Below are positions 38,046-45,767 of a stretch of 64,000 nt of DNA, piece by piece. Position numbers and translations under genes: made by a program. This DNA is from Pectobacterium wasabiae CFBP 3304 (lineage in GTDB: Bacteria; Pseudomonadota; Gammaproteobacteria; Enterobacterales; Enterobacteriaceae): NCBI RefSeq assembly GCF_001742185.1, contig NZ_CP015750.1, positions 3,906,001 to 3,970,000 on the forward strand. Direction: 5' to 3'. Under the pieces are notes generated by a model that had not been told where the DNA came from, ran no database searches, and saw only the letters and a program-made list of their open reading frames with translations. Each line of letters begins with the position of its first letter. The first letter of the stretch is position 1.

Positions 38046-38049
38046 GGTG

Positions 38050-38391
38050 TCAGCTCACAGGGACAGAAAGGGAAACGGCGTTACTGTCAGCCAGCACGCC
38101 CGTAATATCGACGGTCAGGCGACCGTCAAAGGTGCTCGACAGGTTGATGCCTGTCAGCGTGATACGCGGCTCCCAGCGCAGCAGCGCCATATAACACGCC
38201 GCCATTACCTGCAATTTCACAGCGGGATTTTGTGGCTGGTCGATCAACACCGACAGCAGCGAACCGTAATCACGACGCATTACCCGCGACCCGACGGGCG
38301 TGATGAGAATATCGCGCACGCTCTGGCGAATGTGCTCAAGGTCGCCGAGGGTCTGGCCGTTGTCACGACTCATGCCGGAATAGGTTGTCAT
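38050..38391 (-). CDS. W: baseplate wedge protein gpW
   Basis: This 113-residue protein is of the T4 gp25-like / P2 gpW family, which starts sheath assembly. The motif IRQSVRDILITPVGSRVMRR and YGSLLSVLIDQPQN are diagnostic. It overlaps V by 4 nt. Confidence 0.93.
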   Translation of the reverse strand: MTTYSGMSRDNGQTLGDLEHIRQSVRDILITPVGSRVMRRDYGSLLSVLIDQPQNPAVKLQVMAACYMALLRWEPRITLTGINLSSTFDGRLTVDITGVLADSNAVSLSVPVS

Positions 38392-39029
38392 TTTGTTCCT
38401 ACCGTCCAGCCGCTGCCCGGCATGATGCCGCCGTGTCCGTGGTTATCCACCTGTACGCCGTTTGAGGTAAACGCACCGCCGCTATGTTGAACGGTGCCGC
38501 GCATCGTGCCGCCTTTTTGTACTTCCAGCGTTCCGGTGATCAACTTGTTGGTGCAGACCACTTCGGGCGTGTCCAGCGTGATGCGGGTTGACGCCCTCAC
38601 GGTGACCAGCGGTACGGTGGCAATGAGGGATTCAGATGCGGTGATATCGGCAGTTTTAATCCCGTTGACGGTCAGCGCCCCGGTAGCGGGTTCGTACTCG
38701 ATCACCGCACCGTCGGGAAAACTGACGTGATACGCATCGGCAGACGCTGACGGCGCAGGATTGGCATCGGAATAGATGCCCGGCAAGACAAAGGCGGTGT
38801 CCAGTTCGCCGCCGATGGACAGGATCAGCACCTGCTCACCAATGGACGGTGCCCACCAGTCACGGGAGCGTCCGGCGCGTCGGGTTAACCAGTTCAACCA
38901 GTCGGTGGTCATGTCTCCGGTTTGCACCCGGCACAGGGCATCTTTCGTGTTGACGTGGGTCACGACGCCGACACGGATCAGATTGCGCAGTAAGCGCTGG
39001 ATTTCAGTAAGGGTAGCTTGAGTTTTCAT
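38388..39029 (-). CDS. V: baseplate spike protein gpV
   Basis: This 213-residue membrane-piercing tail spike has an N-terminal OB-like domain (VGVVTHVNTKDALCRVQTG), a beta-helical shaft and the C-terminal HxH region VDNHGHGGIM that binds iron at the tip in P2 gpV. I start at ATG 39029 (MKTQATLTEIQRLLRNLI). It heads the V-W-J-I-H operon. Confidence 0.93.
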   Translation of the reverse strand: MKTQATLTEIQRLLRNLIRVGVVTHVNTKDALCRVQTGDMTTDWLNWLTRRAGRSRDWWAPSIGEQVLILSIGGELDTAFVLPGIYSDANPAPSASADAYHVSFPDGAVIEYEPATGALTVNGIKTADITASESLIATVPLVTVRASTRITLDTPEVVCTNKLITGTLEVQKGGTMRGTVQHSGGAFTSNGVQVDNHGHGGIMPGSGWTVGTK

Positions 39030-39076
39030 ACAGATAGAATGATTGTGTTGAGAAATAACAACAATAGATTTACGAT

Positions 39077-39097
39077 GTGTGACTTCTGGCACAAATA
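39077..39097 (-). promoter_or_regulatory. probable late promoter element for V
   Basis: On the minus strand TTTGTGCCAGAAGTCACACA shares TTGTGCCAG with the element before O, and lies 48-68 bp upstream of the V start. The match is weaker than between O and FI. Confidence 0.4.
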
Positions 39098-39131
39098 AAA
39101 CCAATTAGACGATTCAGGATATTTTCACGCT

Positions 39132-39749
39132 ATGACTCGAACTGACTTGTTGAAATTTTATGAGAAAATATACTTTCATGAAGCTGAGTTAAGGGAAAAA
39201 CTTTATGTAAGAATCCAAATTGTTTTTGCTTTTTATGTTTTTATAGTGACGAGTGCGATATATATAATCAGAAATATCGATTATTCTGGCGGGGCTCTTG
39301 CAATAGCTGCGCTTATTTTATCTGTGATTTGTTGTATTGTAATGGCGGTGTCAATTTTCTATTTGAAAAGGGCGTTTTGGGGAAATGAATTTAAGGTAAT
39401 ATCGACTCCGGAGGAAATATCAAGGCATCTCGAAAACCTCAAAGAACATAAGGTGAAATTGGAAGAGTATAATGCGATGTATGCTTACAATAAACAAAAA
39501 ATAATCAACCCTGAGGATGGGTTAGATAATTTTATTTTTGAAAGGCTTCAGCGTTGCTCATCACATAACATGTTAATTAATGAGTGGCGCTCATCTCAGA
39601 TCCATCAGTCTGTATATTATTTTTTCTTGTCTCTAATTCCACTTTTATTTTCTGCGGTTGTTTTTATTGGATTTGACTTGGATTTATCCTCATCACAAAA
39701 ATCCAAAAAAACAGAGATTATAGTAATAACCAACTCGAAATTAATTTAA
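39132..39749 (+). CDS. three-TM membrane protein of unknown function (cargo between V and S)
   Basis: This 205-residue protein has two adjacent transmembrane helices (about 29-47 and 53-76) and a third near the C-terminus (about 165-187). The Lys/Glu-rich cytoplasmic helical region between them (about 85-160) could form a coiled coil. It is on the strand opposite to the late genes, with AT-rich codons unlike its neighbours. It occupies the P2 orf30 position. I do not recognise a family. A 2TM-plus-helix layout is common in phage-exclusion and defence effectors, but that is only suggestive. Confidence 0.7.
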   Translation: MTRTDLLKFYEKIYFHEAELREKLYVRIQIVFAFYVFIVTSAIYIIRNIDYSGGALAIAALILSVICCIVMAVSIFYLKRAFWGNEFKVISTPEEISRHLENLKEHKVKLEEYNAMYAYNKQKIINPEDGLDNFIFERLQRCSSHNMLINEWRSSQIHQSVYYFFLSLIPLLFSAVVFIGFDLDLSSSQKSKKTEIIVITNSKLI

Positions 39750-39761
39750 AGAGAGGGATAT

Positions 39762-39917
39762 ATGTGTGTAAATGATAGAAGAACTCCGCCACCACCACCG
39801 CTGTCACCACCACCTCCTCCTGAAAGGTCTGTTAAAGATAATGGAACTGGCGCTAGCATTCCAAGTGATACTAATCGAGGAAATACTAGAAGACCTAATA
39901 ATAGGGGTTCTGATTAG
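39762..39917 (+). CDS. 51-residue proline-rich small protein
   Basis: ATG 39762 has the ribosome-binding site GAGAGGG 8 nt upstream and follows the membrane-protein stop by 12 nt. The protein begins MCVNDRRTPPPPPLSPPPPP and continues as a polar Asn/Arg/Gly-rich tail ending NNRGSD. Ten of its first 20 residues are Pro. The tight spacing suggests an operon with the membrane protein. No family is recognised. Confidence 0.65.
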   Translation: MCVNDRRTPPPPPLSPPPPPERSVKDNGTGASIPSDTNRGNTRRPNNRGSD

Positions 39918-39998
39918 TTTTTTTATGGTGAATACAGGGGTGTAATATAAAAATAACACTACGAATGGTCTGAAGCATCATTTTTAATACTCATGTTC

Positions 39999-40026
39999 GC
40001 CCCGCTACTAAGCGGGGTTTATTTTA
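39999..40026 (+). terminator. terminator between the V-S cargo and gene S
   Basis: The stem CCCCGCT / AGCGGGG with a short loop is followed by TTTATTTT. It lies between convergent cargo and S and partly overlaps the S stop. Confidence 0.85.
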
Positions 40027-40473
40027 TCTACTTAAATATTTTATCAGTAATCCCTCAACTTCTTTTATCTCCCGATCGCTAAATCCCAGCAGCGGCCTTG
40101 CCTCATACTGCACATCGTCGCCATTGCGGCTAGGGCGATCACGCAGGCCGTAGTGATGTACCCGCGCCATGCGCTGCACTCGCCCGATAAATTCCACGCT
40201 GGCCGCATCGGCCGTGCCTTTGGCTTTCAGGTATTTTGCCGTGCGCAGCTTCTGGAACATCTGGCGCTTCACCCGGCCTTTTTTTCCTTTAATCGGCTGG
40301 GCTTTACGCGGGGCATAGGCCGTGCCGTCCGGGGCAGTCTGCGCCTTGATGTGCTGTTGCTGGCTACCGCGCAGAGCTTTTGCCACCGTTCCGGCCAGCT
40401 TTCGACGGCCAGACGCCGACAGGCTGGCGATCAGCGCGGCCAGTTTGTCGTCAAACGGTTTCAGCTCATTCAT
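40024..40473 (-). CDS. S: tail completion protein gpS
   Basis: This 149-residue P2 gpS-type virion morphogenesis protein completes the tail with gpR. The segment LAGTVAKALRGSQQQHIKAQ and the basic middle are typical. Its start overlaps R by 8 nt. Confidence 0.9.
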   Translation of the reverse strand: MNELKPFDDKLAALIASLSASGRRKLAGTVAKALRGSQQQHIKAQTAPDGTAYAPRKAQPIKGKKGRVKRQMFQKLRTAKYLKAKGTADAASVEFIGRVQRMARVHHYGLRDRPSRNGDDVQYEARPLLGFSDREIKEVEGLLIKYLSR

Positions 40474-40921
40474 GCCACGTACTCACTAACTCACCGCTGA
40501 GGTACAGCGATACCGGGCGTTCGACGGGAACAGGTAACGGCGGCTCTGGCGCGTGGGTAACGTGCAATGCCTTGTCTACCTCTTTGACGATCACCCGCTC
40601 GGTGAGTTTCAGGCTGATGCTGATATCACAGCTACCGTTATCGTTAATGTCAGCGATGTAGGTAAAGCCTTTGCTGTCATGAATGATATCCGGCTGATTT
40701 TCTCGTAACCACGCCTGAATCGGCACTAATAACCAGTCGATATCGTCAGTAAAATCCGTGATAACCAGATTCAGCGTGTACTGATTCTCAAACGACAGCG
40801 ACGCGGCCAGCGTGGACACCACCGCGCCGCTGTCGATAAATACATGTAGCATGTCGGGATTATTTTTCAGTACCGGCACCGCGTCACTCAGGGCGCGGCG
40901 CAGGCTGTTGGGTTTCAGCAT
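40466..40921 (-). CDS. R: tail completion protein gpR
   Basis: This 151-residue P2 gpR homologue begins MLKPNSLRRALSDAVPVLKN, typical of the family. It is the downstream neighbour of the lysis genes and overlaps both S and the end of lysC. Confidence 0.9.
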   Translation of the reverse strand: MLKPNSLRRALSDAVPVLKNNPDMLHVFIDSGAVVSTLAASLSFENQYTLNLVITDFTDDIDWLLVPIQAWLRENQPDIIHDSKGFTYIADINDNGSCDISISLKLTERVIVKEVDKALHVTHAPEPPLPVPVERPVSLYLSGELVSTWHE

Positions 40922-41174
40922 CGTGTTGTTCCTGACAGTGTTTGATGGTTTCTACCTGTAGCGCACAGCTCACCAGTGCGCCTTCCAGTTGGCGAGTATC
41001 GGCGCTTAAATCACCGTTGGTTTCCGGGCTGCTGCCCGGTATCGGGCAGCTCGTTACCTTCGGACAGCCAACGTAAATAAGCGTCGGGGGTGTCAAAAGC
41101 GGGGCGGCGGTGCAGCCGCTTAACATCGTCAGGCAAAGCAGTGCCATACCAGCGGCGCAGATCGGCATTTTCAT
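40884..41174 (-). CDS. lysC: o-spanin lipoprotein (Rz1 type)
   Basis: This 96-residue outer-membrane lipoprotein has a lipobox (LLCLTMLSGC, with the lipidated Cys at about residue 21) and a Pro-rich mature part. Its first half is nested out of frame inside lysB, the standard Rz/Rz1 arrangement. With LysB it fuses the inner and outer membranes in the last step of lysis. Confidence 0.88.
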   Translation of the reverse strand: MKMPICAAGMALLCLTMLSGCTAAPLLTPPTLIYVGCPKVTSCPIPGSSPETNGDLSADTRQLEGALVSCALQVETIKHCQEQHDAETQQPAPRPE

Positions 41175-41451
41175 TGAGTAACCTCATGATTTTGTTATCA
41201 CGGGACGCGGCCAGTTGCCCGGCCTGTGACAATTTCGTGCGCAGTGCCGCCTGTGCTTGTTCATTACGCCGGGCGGTGTCCTGCAACGCATCGATCACCC
41301 CATCCCTGACCCGCAGTTCAAGCGACTGCTTATTCAGTCTGTCTTTCTGCTCGTCAATGGTCTTTTCCGCTTCGGACAGTTGCCCTGTCGTCACCATTAG
41401 GACAATGACCAACAGCGCGGCAACAACAAGAAATATGCGATCGAATCTCAT
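41011..41451 (-). CDS. lysB: i-spanin (Rz type)
   Basis: This 146-residue inner-membrane spanin has an N-terminal anchor (about 7-24) and a long periplasmic coiled coil (SEAEKTIDEQKDRLNKQSLE onward). ATG 41451 (MRFDRIFLVVAALL) is preferred to the earlier in-frame start. It overlaps the endolysin stop by 4 nt. Confidence 0.88.
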   Translation of the reverse strand: MRFDRIFLVVAALLVIVLMVTTGQLSEAEKTIDEQKDRLNKQSLELRVRDGVIDALQDTARRNEQAQAALRTKLSQAGQLAASRDNKIMRLLNENADLRRWYGTALPDDVKRLHRRPAFDTPDAYLRWLSEGNELPDTGQQPGNQR

Positions 41452-41957
41452 GCTGCCCCCTGAAGACAAACGGCGCGCTCACGCTGGCGACGGGTTTCAA
41501 TGCCGCGTGATACCTCGCCGTTGACATACACCCAGCGCAAGAGCTGATCACAGGCGTTGCGCCACTGGCCTTTGTTGATAAAAAACGCCAGTGTAGAGCG
41601 GCATGCCGCACCGACGCCGACATTAAACGCAAAGCTCACGATGGCGTCGTAGACGGCCTGTGGCATATCAACGGCCATACAGCGTGCCAGCGCCTTTTCT
41701 ACCCGCAACACATCGGCAACCAGATTGACCGCCGCTTCACGCTCAGTGATGTTTTTTCCCGGCACCACGCCTGCGGTGTGTCCTATTCCGTTTGTCCACA
41801 CGTTCGCGCTGCACTGGTACGGACTTAAGCGGCATCCCTCAAGATCCGCTATCAGTGCCAGCCCCTCTTGTGACGTTTTCAGCAAAGAAAAATCCGGCAC
41901 CAGCACGGCCAGCACTAACACCGTGGCAATAACGCAACGCTTAACGAGTGATTTCAT
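41448..41957 (-). CDS. K: endolysin (P2 gpK/P1 Lyz-type lysozyme)
   Basis: This 169-residue glycoside hydrolase family 24 lysozyme has its catalytic Glu in ADLEGCRLSPYQCSANVW and the conserved NGIGHTAG, with the active-site Thr in GHT. The N-terminus (VIATVLVLAVLV) is a weakly hydrophobic signal-arrest-release segment, so the enzyme may be exported inactive and freed when the membrane depolarises. It overlaps the holin gene by 17 nt. Confidence 0.9.
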   Translation of the reverse strand: MKSLVKRCVIATVLVLAVLVPDFSLLKTSQEGLALIADLEGCRLSPYQCSANVWTNGIGHTAGVVPGKNITEREAAVNLVADVLRVEKALARCMAVDMPQAVYDAIVSFAFNVGVGAACRSTLAFFINKGQWRNACDQLLRWVYVNGEVSRGIETRRQRERAVCLQGAA

Positions 41958-42150
41958 GGATAACCTCGCGGGGATTATCGATAGTTTTCAATAATTGGTA
42001 GCTTTTGCGGCGGTAGTACCAGTTAACGCCAACGGTGAACACCACCCCCAGCGCCCCGAAATAGGCTGCAAAATCCTGTGGCGTCATCGCGCCGAAAAAG
42101 GCCAACGCGACGCTTATCCAGTACGCGATAAACGACGTGATTTTTTCCAT
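41941..42150 (-). CDS. holin
   Basis: This 69-residue membrane protein has two transmembrane helices (about 7-20 and 27-46) and a basic C-terminus (YYRRKSYQLLK). It lies directly upstream of the endolysin, where P2 gene Y (holin) lies. The sequence is closer to other small two-TM phage holins than to P2 gpY. Lysis timing would depend on it. Confidence 0.82.
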   Translation of the reverse strand: MEKITSFIAYWISVALAFFGAMTPQDFAAYFGALGVVFTVGVNWYYRRKSYQLLKTIDNPREVIHEITR

Positions 42151-42152
42151 AT

Positions 42153-42356
42153 TTAATCCCATAAACTCACCGTTTCTGCGACAGGGGCGGCGGCAATATC
42201 CGGCAGCGTAACGGCTGTGCCGTGGGGCAAAATTGCCCCGAATTCAGCCAACCCCGGATTAGCCGCTAACACCGCCTCAACGGCACCCTGCGTGCGTCCA
42301 TAATGGCGATAACAGAGGGCGTCCAGCGTGTCGCCCTGCTGTGCGATAACGTTCAT
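42153..42356 (-). CDS. X: tail protein gpX
   Basis: This 67-residue LysM-like tail protein reads MNVIAQQGDTLDALCYRHYG. ATG 42356 overlaps the L stop by one base. The gene is in the usual P2 position between L and the lysis genes. Confidence 0.92.
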   Translation of the reverse strand: MNVIAQQGDTLDALCYRHYGRTQGAVEAVLAANPGLAEFGAILPHGTAVTLPDIAAAPVAETVSLWD

Positions 42357-42859
42357 CAGATATGCCCGATGATGCAGCGGGGCGCATCCTGCAACTGACT
42401 GATAGCCCAGCGCGCATCGCGCCACAGTTCATCAATCGTGCCGTCGAGCGCGTCGGCTTTGCGGTCACCTTTGGCGCTGGCGTCATAGCCCCGGTAACGC
42501 TCGTACAGCGTCGCCGTGGTGATAGAGCTGACCGCACGCAGGTAGTGATGATGTTTTTCGCTCTGGCCGTCGAGCTGCTCGGCGGGAACGTCTGCCAGCG
42601 TGGTAAACCCTGCAGCCCATTGCGCCTTTCGGTACTCGAACAGCTCGGCATTGACCTCGGCAATGGCGGTTAACGCCGCATGGCGCAGACGCTCCGGCGT
42701 GACGGTGTTCTCAAGGCGCATCAGCGTGCGCAGGGTTCCCGGCTCTACATCAGGCCAGAAAAAGGTGTTTTTGATTACGGCATCCTGTTGCGTAGGCACA
42801 GGAATAACCACCGCATCCGGGCGTGGCTCCGCTTTCGCGGGGAAAATCATTGTCGTCAT
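42356..42859 (-). CDS. L: head completion protein gpL
   Basis: This 167-residue P2 gpL-type head-tail connector protein includes NTFFWPDVEPGTLRTLMRL and the typical HYLRAVSSITTATLYERYRG. It follows M by 92 nt. Confidence 0.92.
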   Translation of the reverse strand: MTTMIFPAKAEPRPDAVVIPVPTQQDAVIKNTFFWPDVEPGTLRTLMRLENTVTPERLRHAALTAIAEVNAELFEYRKAQWAAGFTTLADVPAEQLDGQSEKHHHYLRAVSSITTATLYERYRGYDASAKGDRKADALDGTIDELWRDARWAISQLQDAPRCIIGHI

Positions 42860-42951
42860 GACAACCTCAGAATAGGTGGGCGGTGGACACTGGCTCAGAA
42901 AACGGATAACCGTTACCGGCCTGTGTGCCGCCCGGCGCGGGGCGCGTTGGG

Positions 42952-43611
42952 TTAACTGCTGGCCGCTGCTTTGCGCAGCGCGGTTTCCAGCCGCTCTATG
43001 TCTTTTTTCACACCGCTTCGGCTATCAAGCTGAAAGGCGCGTTTCAGGTGAAACAGGGCGTGCTCCGGCTTGCCGCTGCGCAAGATCAGGCCGATGATTT
43101 TGTGCAGCTTGGCGCGCACCTGGTCGGGCATGTCTTCGGCGTCGGTGAGCGTCAGTGTGTCGATCAGCAGGTCAATGTTGACCGCCTGCCCGGCGGTATG
43201 GGCGCGGGTCGCCGCGTCGGCCACTTCTTCGGCTAACAGGTACGGCGTCGGCCGGGTGTACCCCTCCGGCATCACCAGCTTGTGCTGGAGTGCATAACGG
43301 GCAATCTCCAGCGCACCCGGAACGTCCCCGGCGTCGAGCTTCCACACCATGACCGTCATCAATACCGCGTCTTGTGCGCCGCGCCCGTTGGCGAGCACAC
43401 CCGCCACCCACGGCGCATAGCTGGGCAACAGACCGCTTTTCATTTCGGCTTTACGCTCGATGGAGCGCACCTGTTTTAACGTGCGTTTGTCAGCCGCAAG
43501 CCGGAACAGCATTTGCTCGTATCCGGTGGCCTGTCGCAGCGGATCATTCTCCCGCTGCGACGCCTCGGCAGCCGACACTCGCATCATGTGACGCTGGGCG
43601 GGGCTTAGCAT
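42952..43611 (-). CDS. M: terminase small subunit gpM
   Basis: This 219-residue P2 gpM is the small terminase subunit that binds and cuts cos with gpP. It begins MLSPAQRHMMRVSAAEASQR, as in P2. It follows the capsid gene N by 3 nt. Confidence 0.93.
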   Translation of the reverse strand: MLSPAQRHMMRVSAAEASQRENDPLRQATGYEQMLFRLAADKRTLKQVRSIERKAEMKSGLLPSYAPWVAGVLANGRGAQDAVLMTVMVWKLDAGDVPGALEIARYALQHKLVMPEGYTRPTPYLLAEEVADAATRAHTAGQAVNIDLLIDTLTLTDAEDMPDQVRAKLHKIIGLILRSGKPEHALFHLKRAFQLDSRSGVKKDIERLETALRKAAASS

Positions 43612-43614
43612 GGC

Positions 43615-44730
43615 TTAAGCTCCGGCGTTATCGGTTGAGGTTTCAGTACCTGACGCGGCAGGCTCTGCGGCTTTTTCCGCTTCAGGTGGTTCAGGGAACT
43701 TACCGAGCTGGATGTTTTCGATCACGCAGCCACAGCCGTAATCTTCCACGATATAATCCTGTTTAATGGATTCGTAGTTTTCGATACGGTCACGTTTGGC
43801 GACTTCTTCAATATGGCGACGGTGACTGTCGTCCATGTAGTAGATAGACAGGTTATCCAGACGGGTGATCATCAGGGCATTGGCCGGGAAGTACGGCACG
43901 CGCACGGCAGGCAGGTTGCCGATACGCTTCTGGCTGATGATGACGTCAGCGGCCAGTATTTCGCTGTTTTCCTGCTGCTTGTTGACCAGTGGGAAATACT
44001 TATCGGACAGTAGCTGACGGCCACAAATCACCACCAAATCCGGGTCTTCCTGATGCCATTCGTCGATCATGGTGTTGGTCGCATCCATCACCAGGGCATC
44101 GAGGCTGGCATAATCGCCGTTCTCACCGACGCGGATTTGCTCGGAAATCACTGCGCCGTCTTCGCCCACGACTTTACTCATCACACGTTTGGCAGATTCA
44201 TTGCGGTACTTTTGCAACCAGCCCACCGCCACATCCTGCAAGAGCGGATTTTTAGCACGGTCAGAGGTCGCGGCACGCTTCACGCCGTGCCATCCGGCCA
44301 TGATGTAATCCAGCGACTGACGTTTGGCGATAGCGTTACGCAAACGCAACTGGAAATCCTGAAAACGAGCCCACAGGTCAAGGGTGTTGTAGCGGATATG
44401 GAAATCAAAGTTCATCTGTTCGCACTTGTACTGGCGTGCTTCCAGACTCAGTAAATCGGCGGTTTCACGCTCGTCACCGTTTGAGGTGTCCGTGGTGCTG
44501 GCAACTGACCCGGACACGCCGAGGCCGATCTTTTCCCCGGTCAGCTCGGCAACCGGCACGATGTTGATGCGGGTCAGGAAGTCACTGGATTCCTGCACCA
44601 CTTCCATCAGCGACTGCGTGACGGACGGCTCAACGCTGAATTTCTTGCTCAGCGTTTCCACCTCAACGCCATTCAGTGCGGCAAGCTGGGTCATGTAGGC
44701 ATTAAATTTAAAACGGGTTTCTTTACGCAT
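43615..44730 (-). CDS. N: major capsid protein gpN
   Basis: This 371-residue HK97-fold P2 capsid protein (MRKETRFKFNAYMTQLAALN onward) has its N-terminus cleaved during maturation in P2. It follows the scaffold gene O. The C-terminal tail (about residues 345-371) is Ala/Glu-rich and may be extra to the fold. Confidence 0.94.
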   Translation of the reverse strand: MRKETRFKFNAYMTQLAALNGVEVETLSKKFSVEPSVTQSLMEVVQESSDFLTRINIVPVAELTGEKIGLGVSGSVASTTDTSNGDERETADLLSLEARQYKCEQMNFDFHIRYNTLDLWARFQDFQLRLRNAIAKRQSLDYIMAGWHGVKRAATSDRAKNPLLQDVAVGWLQKYRNESAKRVMSKVVGEDGAVISEQIRVGENGDYASLDALVMDATNTMIDEWHQEDPDLVVICGRQLLSDKYFPLVNKQQENSEILAADVIISQKRIGNLPAVRVPYFPANALMITRLDNLSIYYMDDSHRRHIEEVAKRDRIENYESIKQDYIVEDYGCGCVIENIQLGKFPEPPEAEKAAEPAASGTETSTDNAGA

Positions 44731-44779
44731 TGTTTTTCCTGTTCTTTCCGAAAAAGGGTATCGAGGGTCAGCGCCCCGG

Positions 44780-45628
44780 TTAGCAGTTGGTCAGCAACGA
44801 GGCTTCGCCGTCGCCACCTGTCGCCGCCGGGCGGCGCTTTTGCGACAAGCTCTCTGTGCCGTCCAGCGTGGCTTTGAGGTCGCTTAACTTCTGCTCACTG
44901 GCACTCAGCTTTTGCGTCAGGGTGGCAACGTCCTGCTGCTGGCGCTGCTCAAGCTGGGTAAATCGCTGCTCAACGCCGTCGGCGTTGGTCTGCACCTGTC
45001 CGGCCACTTCGGCCACTGCCTCATGCACATCATTAAAACGAGCGTCATCACTGGACTGCTTACGTCCAAACAAGGCTTTCACGCGGGTTAACAGCGTCGG
45101 CTCTACGTCCGGCAGGTCTTCAAACTCCAGCGTCACTTCGGTAGCGACTGAAAAGAGGTTTTCCGGGGAAGATTTGCGCATAGCCAGCGGGCTATGTTTG
45201 GCTTTGGCGCTGAACTCCAGCATTTCCGTGCCGAGGCTGGCCGGGTCATCAGTGACCGCCAGACCGGCCAGACAGCTTTTCCCTGAGTTGCTGAAATTGG
45301 GTTGAATTTCCATTGAGGTATAGATTTTCTGGCGCGCTTTAATCATTGCCACCAGTTCATCTGTCGGGTCGATTTTGGCAAACAGCGCCAGCTTGCCGTT
45401 GAGCACAGAATCATCCTCAATCTTCTCGGCTTTCAGCTCGACCACATCGCCATAGCGGCGAAACGGGCTGTCAGGCAGCAAACCTTTAACGTGCTCAATG
45501 TTGATGCGGCAGCCATAGACACGCGGATCAAATCCTTCGCCCATCTGTTGAATATCGTTTGCGTCAATGATGCGACCATCACAAGTGTCGCCCTCGACAC
45601 CGAACCACTTAGAAACTTTCTTTGCCAT
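44780..45628 (-). CDS. O: capsid scaffolding protein/protease gpO
   Basis: This 282-residue protein combines a serine protease and a scaffold. The N-terminus MAKKVSKWFGVEGDTCDGR matches P2 gpO, and the catalytic His and Ser regions are in INIEHVKG and SMEIQPNFSNSGKSCLAGLA. The C-terminal half is a coiled-coil scaffold (FTQLEQRQQQDVATLTQKLS). I start at ATG 45628. It heads the O-N-M-L-X-lysis-R-S operon. Confidence 0.93.
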   Translation of the reverse strand: MAKKVSKWFGVEGDTCDGRIIDANDIQQMGEGFDPRVYGCRINIEHVKGLLPDSPFRRYGDVVELKAEKIEDDSVLNGKLALFAKIDPTDELVAMIKARQKIYTSMEIQPNFSNSGKSCLAGLAVTDDPASLGTEMLEFSAKAKHSPLAMRKSSPENLFSVATEVTLEFEDLPDVEPTLLTRVKALFGRKQSSDDARFNDVHEAVAEVAGQVQTNADGVEQRFTQLEQRQQQDVATLTQKLSASEQKLSDLKATLDGTESLSQKRRPAATGGDGEASLLTNC

Positions 45629-45698
45629 TTTCTCATCCGTTGTTTGCGGGAAGTCGGGGCGAGTATCCGGCGTGGCACTATGCCGCGCCATCAATCAC

Positions 45699-45722
45699 GG
45701 TTCGCTAACCGCTGGCACAACA
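45699..45722 (-). promoter_or_regulatory. probable Ogr-dependent late promoter element for O (and P)
   Basis: On the minus strand TGTTGTGCCAGCGGTTAGCG lies 71-94 bp upstream of O. It is also 46-69 bp upstream of P on the other strand. The near-identical element before FI at the same distance supports a shared activator site. Confidence 0.65.
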
Positions 45723-45767
45723 GGCACTTAAGGCGGGAATGGTCGGCGCTGACGTAGCCTTGCCGTC

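Noticed and set aside
39046..39063. TGT-N12-ACA match upstream of V as an Ogr site
   Set aside because: Too close to the V start (17 bp) for activation at about -55, and such a short pattern is expected several times by chance in this prophage.
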